This document shows positions 1 to 9,927 of a stretch of DNA of 24,166 nucleotides, in pieces (the stretch's first letter is position 1; every line of letters begins with the position of its first letter). Source of the stretch: Reclinomonas americana ATCC 50394 (Eukaryota; Jakobida; Jakobea; Jakobida); the NCBI GenBank assembly GCA_048213135.1, contig PS015395.1, positions 24,359 to 48,524 on the forward strand, written 5' to 3'. The notes under the pieces were generated by a model that saw only the letters and a program-made list of their open reading frames with translations, was not told where the DNA came from and did no database searches. The position numbers were made by a program, and so were the translations under genes.

Positions 1-67
1 CCCTTCCCCCTTCTCCCTTCTCTCCCCCTCTCCCCTTCCCCATCTCCCTTCCCCTATTCCGACGCAC

Positions 68-3000
68 GTCTGAAAATCCACTGGAATCGGCTCACAATGC
101 ACGACCACCCTCGGCGGCACCACCGTGGCCAGCAAGTGGAACACACTGCGCACCGACTCCTCGTGCGCACTTGAACCCTTCAACGCCGGACCGCCACCAC
201 CTCCGATAGCGGCGGCGGCCACCAGCGAGGCCGCCGAGGCATCCACATGCAACGCACCGACGACGCGCACGCGATGCGGCAACTCGTGCAGCACCTGCGG
301 ACAGGTGAACCCGATCTGCACCTGCACGCTGGCCAGTGGCGGTACGAGCAGCGACTGCGAGTGGTGCAGCAAGTTGAAGGCGGCCACCGCCACTTGCTGC
401 TCCGGCGACAGCACCACATCGTCCTCCGAGTAAATGTTGGCCGACCACTGACCGCCGTGCGCTTGCGCCTGCTGCGGCTGGAACGCCGTGGTGAGACTCA
501 CCAGGCGCACACGCACCGCCGTATCGGCGTTGCGATTCGTCAGCACCACCGATGCCACTCTCGCGCCCGCCGGCGTGCCCTGCACCACCGTGCCAAAGTC
601 GACGGGATCCACCGAACACGTCACCGGCAGCAGCGTCTGCGTGACGGGGGCGGCCGATTGTCGCTCACCGACCAGCGGTCGATGTTGCGGCATGGACTCG
701 GGGGCAATGAAGGGCGCCGCCGGCTGGAACGCCTGCGGTCCGAGACGCTGCTTGGAGGCCCGCTGCTGTGCGTCGACCTCCTGTCGGAAACGACCAACCA
801 CGTGCTGCAGCTCCTCCATGGTGGCCGTGGACATGCTGTACGAGTCGTCACCTCCCGTGCCCGTCAAATCGCTGCTCGTCACGTCCTCGTCGTCCGTTTG
901 TCGACTGAGCATGTCACTTGCGCTGTCCGACACGCCCCCCGTCGAATAGGAGTGTGGCGGCGCTGGTCGGTATCCGTGGCCCGGCACCGGCAGTGCAGGA
1001 ATGACGGGGGCCGGCTGCTGCGCAGCGCCAGGAGGTGGCGGAGGTGGGGGCGGGTAGGCCGGTCGAGGGAAACCAGGCGGGTCGCGTCGATGCCGATGAC
1101 CGCCGGGTGGCGGCGGCGACGGCGAGTGCGAGAGTGGTGACGGAGGCTCGCCACTCGTCGCCGAGCTTGCACTCGAAGGCCGATCGCGCCGTCGCTTCTG
1201 GTCGCTGCCGTGTGGAGCTTGTTGTTGGTGCTGTCGTCGAGAGCCCTCTTTCCTGTTAGCACCACTGCTGCTGCTGCTGCTTCCGTGGCTGGTGGTGCTG
1301 CCGGCACTACTGCTGCTGTGTCCACGTCGGCGTCCGTGCTCCTTTTCGTGACGTCGCCGGTGCTTGTCGTCCACGGCAACACTGCTCTTGGTGGTCGTTG
1401 TAACGGTGGTGGTAGTGGCGGCGGCGGCCGCGGAAAGCGACTGCTCCTGACCAAACACGGTCGACGGACTGCCGCTGGCCACCGTGGACGGCGCGCCAAT
1501 CAGATTGCCCATGTCCATGCTCGTGCCGTAGCCCGACGGACTGCCGCCGCCGCCAATACTGGACAGCGCCGTGCCATCAACTCCACGCGGCACATGCTGG
1601 TGACTGCTGCGCGCACGCGTGGCTGGCGGCAGTGCATCCGATTGCGCCTCGGGCAGACTCGGAGCCGTGGAGAGGGTCAGCGAGTCGTCCAGGCGGCGCA
1701 TGCGCGTGGGAGCCGGTCGCTCCTGCGCGGTGAAGAGGGCGGAGGGCGGCGCGGCACTGCGCTGCGGCTGTGGACTGGAGGCGAGTGCACTCACGTTGGG
1801 CACGTCGGCCGGGTGCGGCGCATGCTCGCCGGCCTCCACGTGCGCCGATGGTGGTGCGTCGAGACGCGCATGACCGGCAAACTTGCGCTGCAGGAACTCG
1901 TAGGACGGCGTGTCGAGCTGCGTCTTGCCCGGCGTGTAGCCGAGTGGAGTCGGTGGCGGGAACACGGTCGACAAGTGTGACTGATCGACCGAAACCGACA
2001 TGTTGGCGCCACCACCACCGGCAGCAGCGGCCGTGGTGACGGTCGTCGCATTGACGGTGGAGGCGGCCAGCACGCTCGCCGACAGACCACGCAACTGCGA
2101 CGGCGTGTCCATCATCATGGACGAGGAGATGACGGCGCCCACACTGCCACTAGTGGCCGTNNNNNNNNNNNNNNNNNNNNNNNNNNNNNNNNNNNNNNNN
2201 NNNNNNNNNNNNNNNNNNNNNNNNNNNNNNNNNNNNNNNNNNNNNNNNNNNNNNNNNNNNNNNNNNNNNNNNNNNNNNNNNNNNNNNNNNNNNNNNNNNN
2301 NNNNNNNNNNNNNNNNNNNNNNNNNNNNNNNNNNNNNNNNNNNNNNNNNNNNNNNNNNNNNNNNNNNNGAGAGAGAGAGAGACGTCTGGACAGACTGCCA
2401 GAAGGAACAGGAAGACGGAGAGGATGCACTTCCGTTTTCTCTTTTTCAATCTCTGTTTCACTGCTGTGCCCTTGCTCTTCACAGTCCTGTCCCCACCTCT
2501 CCCTTCCTTTCCCCCGCTCACCTCATCGCCACTCATCGGCGCACCACTGCTGCCAGACTCGCGTCGATGGTGTGGATGATGGTGGTGGTGGTGATGATGC
2601 GCGAGCTGCCGATGCACAATCACTTCGCCGTCGTCGTCATAGTCGTCATCGTCGCCCTGCTCCTCCAGCTCCTCGTCGTCCCCGCTCGTGTGCGAATCAT
2701 ATCGGCGCGCCGCACTGCTGCTATGCGACTCTTCGCCCCCTTCTTCCTCCCCCTCCTCGTCGCTGTCGTCGCGCTGCTGCATCGCGCGCTGCAGTGTGGG
2801 ATGACCGTGGAGTGCCACTTGTTCGCGAGCGCGCAGCTGCTGCTGGTGCGTGATCGTGTGCGTGCTCGACCCTCCCGCCGACGCCGCGCTGAGATCGGTG
2901 GCCGTCTCCTCCGTCGCCGGCGTCTCACGCTGCGTCGACTGGCTCGTGTCGACAAAGGAGGAGGAGCCGAGAGGACCGGGTGGCGACATGGCGCCGCCGG

Positions 3001-4322
3001 GCACGAGCGAGCCCACCGATTCGGAGCGGCCGCCGAAGTACTCGCCGGGGGAGAAGTCTGGAATGTGCTTGTAGCCGGGGGTGGAGGCGGTGGTGCGGTA
3101 TGGACTGAAGAGGTGTTGTGCGTCGTCGATGGTGTGGGCGTCGGAGTCGCCTGCACAATGGGGAAGGGATGGGTGAGGGAAAGGTGGTGAGAGGGGAAGG
3201 GGTGAGGGGGAAAGGGGAAGGGAGGGAGGGAGGGAGGGAGGAGGAGGAGGAGGAGACGNNNNNNNNNNNNNNNNNNNNNNNNNNNNNNNNNNNNNNNNNN
3301 NNNNNNNNNNNNNNNNNNNNNNNNNNNNNNNNNNNNNNNNNNNNNNNNNNNNNNNNNNNNNNNNNNNNNNNNNNNNNNNNNNNNNNNNNNNNNNNNNNNN
3401 NNNNNNNNNNNNNNNNNNNNNNNNNNNNNNNNNNNNNNNNNNNNNNNNNNNNNNNNNNNNNNNNNNNNNNNNNNNNNNNNNNNNNNNNNNNNNNNNNNNN
3501 NNNNNNNNNNNNNNNNNNNNNNNNNNNNNNNNNNNNNNNNNNNNNNNNNNNNNNNNNNNNNNNNNNNNNNNNNNNNNNNNNNNNNNNNNNNNNNNNNNNN
3601 NNNNNNNNNNNNNNNNNNNNNNNNNNNNNNNNNNNNNNNNNNNNNNNNNNNNNNNNNNNNNNNNNNNNNNNNNNNNNNGGGGGAAGGGGGAAGGGGGAAG
3701 GACCACAAGGCGAGTGACACGAGGAGACCGCAATCTTTGGCGGTTGCGAACGTCAAGAACAGGAGGGGAAGAAAGAAAGAAAGGGTGGTTGGAGAGAGCG
3801 AGAGAGAGAGGAAGAGCAGACGAGAGATGAATTGATTGGAATCACAGGCCACGTTGTGGTATGCCTTTGTGCATTCATAAAGAGAATGACGACAAGGAAA
3901 AGTGAGAAAGAGTGCTAAAAAGAGTCGAGTTGCAGGAAACCACACAAAGTAGAGCTTGTGGTCCTTAGTTCGAAAGAGAGAGAGAGAGGAAGAGTAGGTG
4001 AGAGATATGAATTGACTGCGATCATGGGGATTTGAGTGTTACAAAAAACAAAGATGTTGAGGTCTGGCTTTGTGAATATGCAAAGAGAGGACGAAGGGCA
4101 TCTCAGTGAGAAAGAGTCAGAGACAAATAAAAGAGGCCACAAGGCAGACAAAAAATCGAAGCCTGTGTTCCGAGAGAGAAAGAGAGAAGAAGAAGAAGAA
4201 GAAGAAGAAGAAGAAGAAGAAGAAGAAGACAAAGGGAAAAGGGTATTGCAGTGAGAAAGAGTCAGAGTAGAGCTTCAAGAAAATTCACAAGGCAGGCAAC
4301 ATCAGAGCCTGCGGTTCTCACT

Positions 4323-4383
<61 letters not shown>

Positions 4384-5127
4384 CGAACGAACGAACGAAC
4401 AACAACGAACGTAAACGAACGAACGAACGACGACGACGAGAGAGAGTAGAGAGACGACGACGATACTACTACTACCGTACCTACCTACGTACGTACGACG
4501 ACGACGANNNNNNNNNNNNNNNNNNNNNNNNNNNNNNNNNNNNNNNNNNNNNNNNNNNNNNNNNNNNNNNNNNNNNNNNNNNNNNNNNNNNNNNNNNNNN
4601 NNNNNNNNNNNNNNNNNNNNNNNNNNNNNNNNNNNNNNNNNNNNNNNNNNNNNNNNNNNNNNNNNNNNNNNNNNNNNNNNNNNNNNNNNNNNNNNNNNNN
4701 NNNNNNNNNNNNNNNNNNNNNNNNNNNNNNNNNNNNNNNNNNNNNNNNNNNNNNNNNNNNNNNNNNNNNNNNNNNNNNNNNNNNNNNNNNNNNNNNNNNN
4801 NNNNNNNNNNNNNNNNNNNNNNNNNNNNNNNNNNNNNNNNNNNNNNNNNNNNNNNNNNNNNNNNNNNNNNNNNNNNNNNNNNNNNNNNNNNNNNNNNNNN
4901 NNNNNNNNNNNNNNNNNNNNNNNNNNNNNNNNNNNNNNNNNNNNNNNNNNNNNNNNNNNNNNNNNNNNNNNNNNNNNNNNNNNNNNNNNNNNNNNNNNNN
5001 NNNNNNNNNNNNNNNNNNNNNNNNNNNNNNNNNNNNNNNNNNNNNNNNNNNNNNNNNNNNNNNNNNNNNNNNNNNNNNNNNNNNNNNNNNNNNNNNNNNN
5101 NNNNNNNNNNNNNNNNNNNNNNNNNNN

Positions 5128-5162
<35 letters not shown>

Positions 5163-7105
5163 TTGCACAACAAGACACACTCAAAATAAGAAAAGGCACC
5201 GAAGCAGATGAGATGAGCCAGGATCAATCAATCTAACCCCTCACTTCTAAGCAACGCAACTGGAGACACCAGTTGACGACGCCGACGAGTTGTTCCCGTG
5301 CCGCCCCACATAGTCGCGTCGATGCAACTCTGCCGCTGCCGTCGACGCCGTCGTCGTCGTGTTGATGCTGCCTGCCGACATATCCGACGGCAACGGCGGC
5401 GATCGCAGCGATTCTGTGCGCGGGATCTCTGTTGTCACTGTTGAACTGTGGCTCGCTCGGCTGTGGCCCTCGTCCATTGACGCGCCACTTGATGAGCTCT
5501 GCATGGGAGATGGGAGGTGTGAGGGCAAGGGGAGAAGGTGGAGGAGGAGGGAAGAGGAGGAGGAAGGTGGTGGAATGAGACAGGGGTGAACAAGGATGAG
5601 GCGGATCAAAATGCAGGAGGAGGCAGAGAAGAAGAGCAAGATATAAGAGAAGGAGAAGAGCGAAATAGTGGAGACTAACAGATCACGTCCATGAAGATGG
5701 AGGAGACGAGGAGCAGGGAAGAACAAGGACCCGAGAAGTGGAAGACGAGGAGGAAGAGAATATGAGAAAAAGGAACAGTTGACGGTGGAGAACGAAGAGG
5801 AGCACACAAGGGAAGCAGGAAACAAGAGGGTGGAGACGAACAAGATCCCGACCAAGACAACGAAGGAGAAGAAAAGCAACGATGCCAGAGAAGAACAGAA
5901 CCGAGAAGGGGCGAAGAAGGAGAAGCAGGTACACGAGGGGAACGAAAGCGTGGAGAACAGCACCATCACGAACAACAAGACGAAAGAAAGAAAAGCAGTA
6001 ATACAAGAGAAGAATGGTGCCAAAAGGCCAGAAGAGGAAGATGGAAAGATGAGAAGGCGGATCAGAAGAGGAAGCAGGTGCAGTAGGCAACGACGACCAA
6101 GACGACGACGTAGAAGAGGGGCAACGACAAAGCAAGAAAGGAGCAGGACCGAAAAGGTCAGAAGAAGAAGAGTGCAGAGAAGCAAGTGCATGAGGGGAAC
6201 GAAAGCGTGGAGACGAGCAACATCACGACCAAGAGGACGAAAGAAAGAAAAGCAGCAAGAGAAGAACAGTGCCAAAACGGGCAGAAGAACGAGAAAGATG
6301 AAAAGATGAGAAGGTAGAGACGAGGGAGAAGCAGGAAGGAGGACCGACAGGGTGGCGCACGACAAGATCACGACCAAAGAAGGACAGCAGCGATGCAAGG
6401 AAGGCGAAGCCGTTGATGAAGAACGCATATGAGCAAGCAGAGAAGGTGCACGAGGGGAACAGCAAGCTCAAGCCCAACAAGACAAAGGAGAGGAAAGAAC
6501 AGAGAAGAAAGGGAGACAAGTGCGATTGCACACCAAAAATCGCACCTGTAACCGCGCATTGATAGTGGCGGCGGCCGCCGACGCCGGCGTCAGGCTCCCA
6601 ACCGACGAATCCAACAGCTCCTGCTGCCCCATGGCCGCACCGACCGACGGAGCCAACGAGGAGAGCGCCGTCGACACGGAATAGGTCGACACCGAATCGA
6701 CCAGCGCGTCGACATGCGGATGCGAGTGCCATCTGAACGCACAGAGTGAGCGAGAGAGAGAGACATGGAGAGAGAGTGTGTGTGAGAGAGAGAGAGAGAC
6801 CGTTCACGCTGTCCAAAGTCGTCAATCGCCTCGCCCTCATCGCCCTCCTCGAACGTCGCCGATCGATGTCGATCATCGTCGCCCTCCTCTGTGTCGACGT
6901 CGCCGCTTCGCAGTGTCCCAGTGGTGGTGTTGGTGGCGCTTGTCTGCAAGTACATGGACGATTGGAAGCGCGAAGAGGCGAGCGCAGACAACGAGGCCGA
7001 CGACGCCTCTAATGATCGATGTTGCTGGTGGCGATGGTGGTGATAGGTGTGTGACACGTCACTGGAGAGGTGGCCGCTGTCGTCGCCGTCATCGTGCGAT
7101 GACAT
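68..7105 (-). CDS. Large low-complexity protein with C-terminal ASH/Hydin-like Ig-fold repeats (3' partial)
   Basis: Multi-exon gene read on the minus strand. Inferred exons are 7105-6808, 6732-6546, 5498-5261, 3150-2522 and about 2160-68; the last begins in or near gap 2161-2368 and runs toward the window edge. The start is ATG at 7105, giving MSSHDDGDDSG. Exons 2 to 4 join in phase (0, then 1), which supports one gene rather than two. About 1,150 residues are visible. Roughly the first 950 look disordered: Ser/Thr- and Ala-rich stretches, an acidic DDDDYDDD tract, a run of eight His, a GGGG linker and PPPPPPPP. The end looks folded: VDFGTVVQGTPAG, then VVLTNRNADTAVRVRL and LLVPPLASVQVQIGF, then a second start EPIPVDFQTC. 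These are strand patterns of ASPM-SPD-2-Hydin (ASH) or MSP-like Ig domains, often found in centrosomal, ciliary or trafficking proteins. The assignment rests on pattern only and function is unknown. Exons 1 and 2 do not join in phase with the only good donor, so that junction is unresolved. Confidence 0.68.
2161..2368. other. Assembly gap (208 N) beside a (GA)n tract
   Basis: Undetermined bases inside the large minus-strand gene. The plus strand resumes with (GA)n at 2369, so the transcript has a CT tract just before the exon that ends at 68. The acceptor for that exon probably lies in this gap. The donor of the intron is at 2521 (GAG followed by GTGAGC). Confidence 0.95.
3220..3258. repeat. 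(GGGA)n/(GGA)n microsatellite at gap edge
   Basis: Purine-only GGGAGGGAGGG followed by GGAGGAGGA leads directly into the N gap at 3259. It lies within the intron of the minus-strand gene. Confidence 0.85.
3259..3678. other. Assembly gap (420 N)
   Basis: Undetermined bases inside the long intron of the minus-strand gene. Left flank (GGA)n, right flank GGGGGAAGGGGGAAGG. Confidence 0.95.
4186..4230. repeat. (GAA)n microsatellite
   Basis: An uninterrupted run of about 13 GAA triplets on the plus strand, within an intron of the minus-strand gene. It reads as poly-Ser or poly-Glu in shadow frames but is not coding. Confidence 0.9.
4323..4507. repeat. (GA)n then (CGAA)n/(CGA)n/(ACGT-rich) compound microsatellite
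   Basis: A (GA)n run of about 57 bp is followed by CGAACGAACGAA units, ACGACG units and GTACGTACG, ending at the N gap at 4508. The compound tract explains the assembly break. It lies inside the intron of the minus-strand gene. Confidence 0.88.
4508..5127. other. Assembly gap (620 N)
   Basis: Undetermined bases inside the long intron of the minus-strand gene. Left flank (ACG)n, right flank GACGAGAGAG and (GA)n. A small exon could be hidden here. Confidence 0.95.
5499..6545 (-). other. ~1 kb pyrimidine-rich intron built of ~258-bp degenerate repeats
   Basis: The intron runs from donor CAG/GTGCGA at 6545 to acceptor CCCATGCAG at 5499, phase 0 on both sides. The plus strand is strongly purine-rich. 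A paragraph beginning GAGGGGAACGAAAGCGTGGA recurs near 5937 and 6194, and a diverged version starts near 6455, giving a period of about 257-261 bp. Each copy carries the phrases GACGAAAGAAAGAAAAGCAG and AGTGCCAAAA or variants. Long open frames here are Leu/Ser/Phe-rich shadows. Confidence 0.7.
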
Positions 7106-7976
7106 TGGTGGCTTTTGTGTGAGAGTGTGTGTGATTGGATTTTGCGCGCCATTTTTGGGGGCGCGAGCATCGTAACGTTCGAGTTGGTTTTTTGTGTGAG
7201 CGTTTACAGTAACGCGGAGGAACAAGGGAGCAGCTTGTATAGTCCACAAAGGAAGTGCAAGGATATCGCCACTTTGAATGCGTACGAGCGCAGAAGAAAT
7301 AGAATTGGCGTTCAAGATCGCAATTGCAATCGCGAATTTGAATTCCGGATCCACGCATATGCGCTGCGCTGCGCGCACCGTGCTCTGACAAGCGTCGGTC
7401 CGGAAACACGTCACTCGCAGCAGCTTTTCCCAGAAACTGCAATCGCGATCACGCACGTCGACGTCAGCTATCGAGATCTTTTCGAATTCGATTCAGGAAG
7501 TCAGCTTGCTGCATATGCATCGCGATCGAGCGCGCTTGCGCGACAGCGCAGCGTCCGGGCATCAGCAGTGCTGCCTGACACCTCCTGGGCGCCAGGTGAC
7601 CTTCCCAAGGAAAAAAAACGCTCGCGAGAAAATCGAAATCGAAATGGGGAACTGGCGTTGCGTTCCCTGAGTTGGGTGGGGCTGGGAAGAAGCGGAAGAC
7701 AACCTTGCGTGCAGGGGCCATCCCGTCAGCCTTTGTAAACGAAATAATCCGCATGACCGTAAACAATTCGCGAATTCAAAATCAAGCGTAGCGCTGCTCT
7801 CTGTCTGAGTTCGCTTACAGGCTCTACGTGATACGCTTCCAGCCTGTACTCATCACTCCTCTGCAGTGGCTCCAGATCCGCTGTCGTACGCCGTTTGTTG
7901 TTTCTCATGATCATGCAGATCTAGAATTCGCTATCGAAGCAGTTCAAATATTCCATCACCTCTTCTCTCCCTGTGC

Positions 7977-8504
7977 TCACCGCCAGCAGGCGATCAAATG
8001 CCACACTTCCACGCTGTCCACTCATCCGACATCGCCCCCCCAAAAAACAGGCTTCTACAGCAACTTGAACCGTCCATCGGTCGACCGACACAGACCGTGG
8101 ATTCGAAACGTCGAAGTGTGAGTGCGAAGACGGGGTTTGCTCACACACACACACACTCACACACACTCCTCCAATTGCACCTCGTCAAGCAAGCACACAC
8201 ACACGCACACATCGTCGTGAGTGAGCAAGTGTGGTTGGTGTGTGTTGCCGCGACGACAAGTGTGTGCAATTTCGCACACTTACACACGCACGCGCACTCT
8301 TTACACTCTTTCTCTATGTGCGCGTGTGTGAGTGAGCAAGTGTCTGTGTGTGAGAGAAGAGCGCGCCACGCACAGGACAACCCATCACGATCGCATTTTC
8401 TTCTCATTCTGTCTCTCTGTGTGTGTTTGACAGGGAGCACACACACCATTCAGTGGCGGCGGTGGGCGGCGACTTACATAACAGCATCTACATCAACATC
8501 ATCA
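7977..8504 (+). CDS. Tentative plus-strand exons upstream of gap 8505-8525
   Basis: Two weak candidate exons. The first follows CCAGCAG near 7991 and ends with donor AGT/GTGAGTGC near 8118-8119. The second follows TTTGACAG at about 8433 and runs into the gap. Joining them keeps a frame reading FYSNLNRPSV, PWIRNVEV and then HHSVAAVGGDLHNSIYINI. A different frame in the first exon (MPHFHAVHSSD) is equally open, so the frame is not settled. No family was recognised. If the contig to the right is inverted, these exons would lie upstream of the PP2C exons, but no N-terminal PP2C motif (DGHGG, GDSR) is visible in them. Treat as a hint, not a gene model. Confidence 0.22.
8142..8362. repeat. (CA)n / (GT)n-rich interrupted microsatellites
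   Basis: Short CACACA runs (about 8143-8170, 8192-8210, 8274-8290) and GTGTGTG runs (about 8228-8265, 8318-8352) alternate. This is simple sequence with no coding signal beyond the flanking tentative exons. Confidence 0.75.
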
Positions 8505-8525
8505 TNNNNNNNNNNNNNNNNNNNN

Positions 8526-8562
<37 letters not shown>

Positions 8563-8567
8563 AAGGA

Positions 8568-8629
<62 letters not shown>
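8526..8629. repeat. (GA)n microsatellite right of gap 8505-8525
   Basis: About 100 bp of nearly pure GA on the plus strand with one AAGAGAAGGAAG interruption. It begins immediately after a 21-N gap. Its inverted counterpart, (CT)n, lies at about 10074-10115; the two bracket the segment carrying the minus-strand PP2C exons. Confidence 0.92.
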
Positions 8630-8632
<3 letters not shown>

Positions 8633-9189
8633 GGAATGGACAACGTGCTTGAGAAATGAAACTGCAATGGAATGAGACTGAAATGCGAGGTGGACGGATT
8701 ATAACACCGAGAGATGCGATGAATGGAGAGAAAGGACGACTGCGATGGATGCAGAATGGTGGGAAGGAGAAATGTTGCACCTCGGAATAGTAGTCAAATC
8801 TCTGTGCATCTGTGCGTGTGCGTGTAAGCGTAAGTGCGTGTGGCAGAAAGGGGAGTGCAGAATGGTGAGTCAGAGACAGGTTACACTCGTCAAAATTGCA
8901 GAATCTGGCGTGTGTGAGCGAGAGCACGAGTGCGTGTGGCAGACAAAGGAGCGAGCGGTGGGAAGAATAGGTGGGTTGTAGATAGGATGTACCAAAGAAG
9001 TGTAGAGGTGTGATCTAGCTATGCGTGAGAAGGTAGAGAGAAAGGAGTGAGGATAAGTGCAAAAAATGCGTGAATAGAGTCAAATCCTCTGTGTATCTCG
9101 TTACGTGCGAGTGAGAGTCTGCCTCTCGAAAGAACGAAGCAAGGGCAACAATCACCCACTCCACGATGAATCCTGCTCATTCACGCAAC
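8630..9189. other. Non-coding stretch downstream of the minus-strand PP2C exons
   Basis: No exon recognised on either strand. On the minus strand this is the sequence following the GTTGCGT donor at 9189, so it would be intron if the phosphatase continues. A read-through stop TGA lies at 9179-9177. A loose repeat carrying GTGCAGAATGGT(G) and GTGCGTGTGGCAGA is seen around 8810-8950. Confidence 0.5.
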
Positions 9190-9559
9190 TCGCCCACCAT
9201 CTTGACCGCCACGAGTTCGGGCACCGAGTTCCACAGACCGTCGCTGGCCACAATGAGCACCGAGTGCACACGAGGTACCAGCTCAATGGCCACCACGTGC
9301 GGTGACGCAGAGAGGAAGTCGGACTCGACGTCGGCGCGCGAGACGGCGTCGCGGTTGAAGGGGAACTTGAAGACGTGGTCGCCAAGGGCTCTGCGAGGTG
9401 CAGGGAAAGGGGGTGAGAAAGGGTGAAGGGAGCAAGGGAGAAAACTGTGAAATATTACCTGGTGATGTTCAACACGCCCAGCACACGACCGTAGAAAATC
9501 TGACCACCGGCATCCTCAATGCGCCTCACCTCGACCGGGTCGTTTGGTACGTGGTCGCG
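9190..9559 (-). CDS. PP2C-family Ser/Thr protein phosphatase, central catalytic exons
   Basis: Two minus-strand exons, 9559-9459 and 9390-9190, joined in phase 2 across a 68-bp intron (donor CAG/GTAATA, acceptor CCTCGCAG). They read RDHVPNDPVEVRRIEDAGGQ, then GRVLGVLNITR/ALGDH, then VLIVASDGLWNSVPELVAVK. These are the PP2C (PPM) motifs DHxP..E..RI...GG, RV.G.L..TRA.GD and SDGLWD; the metal-binding Asp of SDG is present, while the residue after the Trp is Asn rather than the usual Asp. PP2C enzymes dephosphorylate phospho-Ser/Thr with two Mg or Mn ions. The N-terminal motifs (DGHGG, GDSR) and the C-terminal DN motif are not found on this strand. The second exon ends GGCGA/GTTGCGT; reading through gives a stop at 9179-9177, which would truncate the domain. 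The matching C-terminal exon is on the opposite strand at 10404. Confidence 0.88.
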
Positions 9560-9603
9560 CTGCGGGAGGGGTTGGGGAAAGTGAGCATAAAAGGGAAAGG
9601 AGG

Positions 9604-9927
9604 TGAAGGGAGAAGGTGACGGGGGAAGGTGGCGGGGGAAGGTGACGGGGAAGGTGACGGGGGAAGGTGAAGGGGGAAGGTGAAGGGGGAAGGTGAAGGG
9701 GGAAGGTGAAGGGGGAAGGTGAAGGGGAAGGAGAAGGGGGAGGGAAGGGGGGAAGCGAATGGGGGAAAGGTGAAGGGGGAAGAGACAAGGGGGAAGGAAA
9801 AGGGGGAAGGTGAAGGGGGAAGGTGAAGGGGGAAGGTGAAGGGGGAAGGTGAAGGGGGAAGGTGAAGGGGGAAGGTGAAGGGGGAAGGTGAAGGGGGAAG
9901 GTGAAGGGGGAAGGTGAAGGGGGAAGG
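9604..9927. repeat. 13-bp G-rich minisatellite (AGGTGAAGGGGGA)n
   Basis: At least 20 tandem copies of a 13-bp unit on the plus strand, most regular at 9660-9720 and 9805-9927, with variants between. The array ends at gap 9928-9984. It lies just 5' of the minus-strand PP2C exon, so it would be C-rich in that transcript. Regularly spaced G5 runs make it a candidate G-quadruplex or i-motif former and a cause of the gap. Confidence 0.92.

Larger units (their letters stand above)
3151..5260 (-). other. Long intron of the minus-strand gene with two gaps and repeats
   Basis: The intron starts at 5260 with GTTGCGT and ends with the acceptor ATTGTGCAG at 3159-3151. Both flanking exons agree in phase (one base left over, two bases needed). 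It contains gaps 3259-3678 and 4508-5127. Between the gaps (3679-4330) there are about three degenerate copies of a ~180-190 bp paragraph, recognisable by the phrases GTGAGAAAGAGT, CACAAGGCAG and a following GA-rich run. After these come (GAA)n, (GA)n and (CGAA)n/(CGA)n tracts. No exon was recognised here, but one could be hidden in a gap. Confidence 0.6.
7106..8504. promoter_or_regulatory. Apparent intergenic region with a dense cluster of short palindromes
   Basis: This is 5' of the minus-strand gene that starts at 7105. Between about 7260 and 7560 there is an unusual density of 6-10 bp palindromes: GATATC, CGTACG, CAATTG, two GAATTC, GGATCC, GTCGAC, GACGTC, AGATCT, CGATCG and GCGCGC. The two longest, CGCATATGCG (7354-7363) and TGCATATGCA (7510-7519), share the core GCATATGC, which contains an E-box-like CATATG. 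A promoter role is inferred from position only. From 8140 to 8430 the sequence turns into (CA)n/(GT)n-rich DNA. Confidence 0.35.

Noticed and set aside
247-1140. Long plus-strand open frame opposite the ASH-repeat exon
   Set aside because: Arg/His-rich shadow of a GC-rich minus-strand exon; the minus frame has GC-rich third positions and recognisable beta-strand motifs.
5247-6428. Long minus-strand Leu/Ser/Phe/Cys-rich open frame resembling a membrane protein
   Set aside because: Most of it is pyrimidine-rich intron repeat; only the last ~80 codons are a real exon, entered through an acceptor at 5499.
7115-7738. 207-codon plus-strand open frame
   Set aside because: Composition and codon third positions are unlike the supported exons, no domain is recognisable, and it overlaps the presumed promoter region.
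7726-8166. Two short minus-strand open frames (ending YFVYKG and NCFDSEF) that could be a small spliced gene
   Set aside because: No family match, moderate GC3 and conflicting overlap with plus-strand candidates; support is too weak to annotate.
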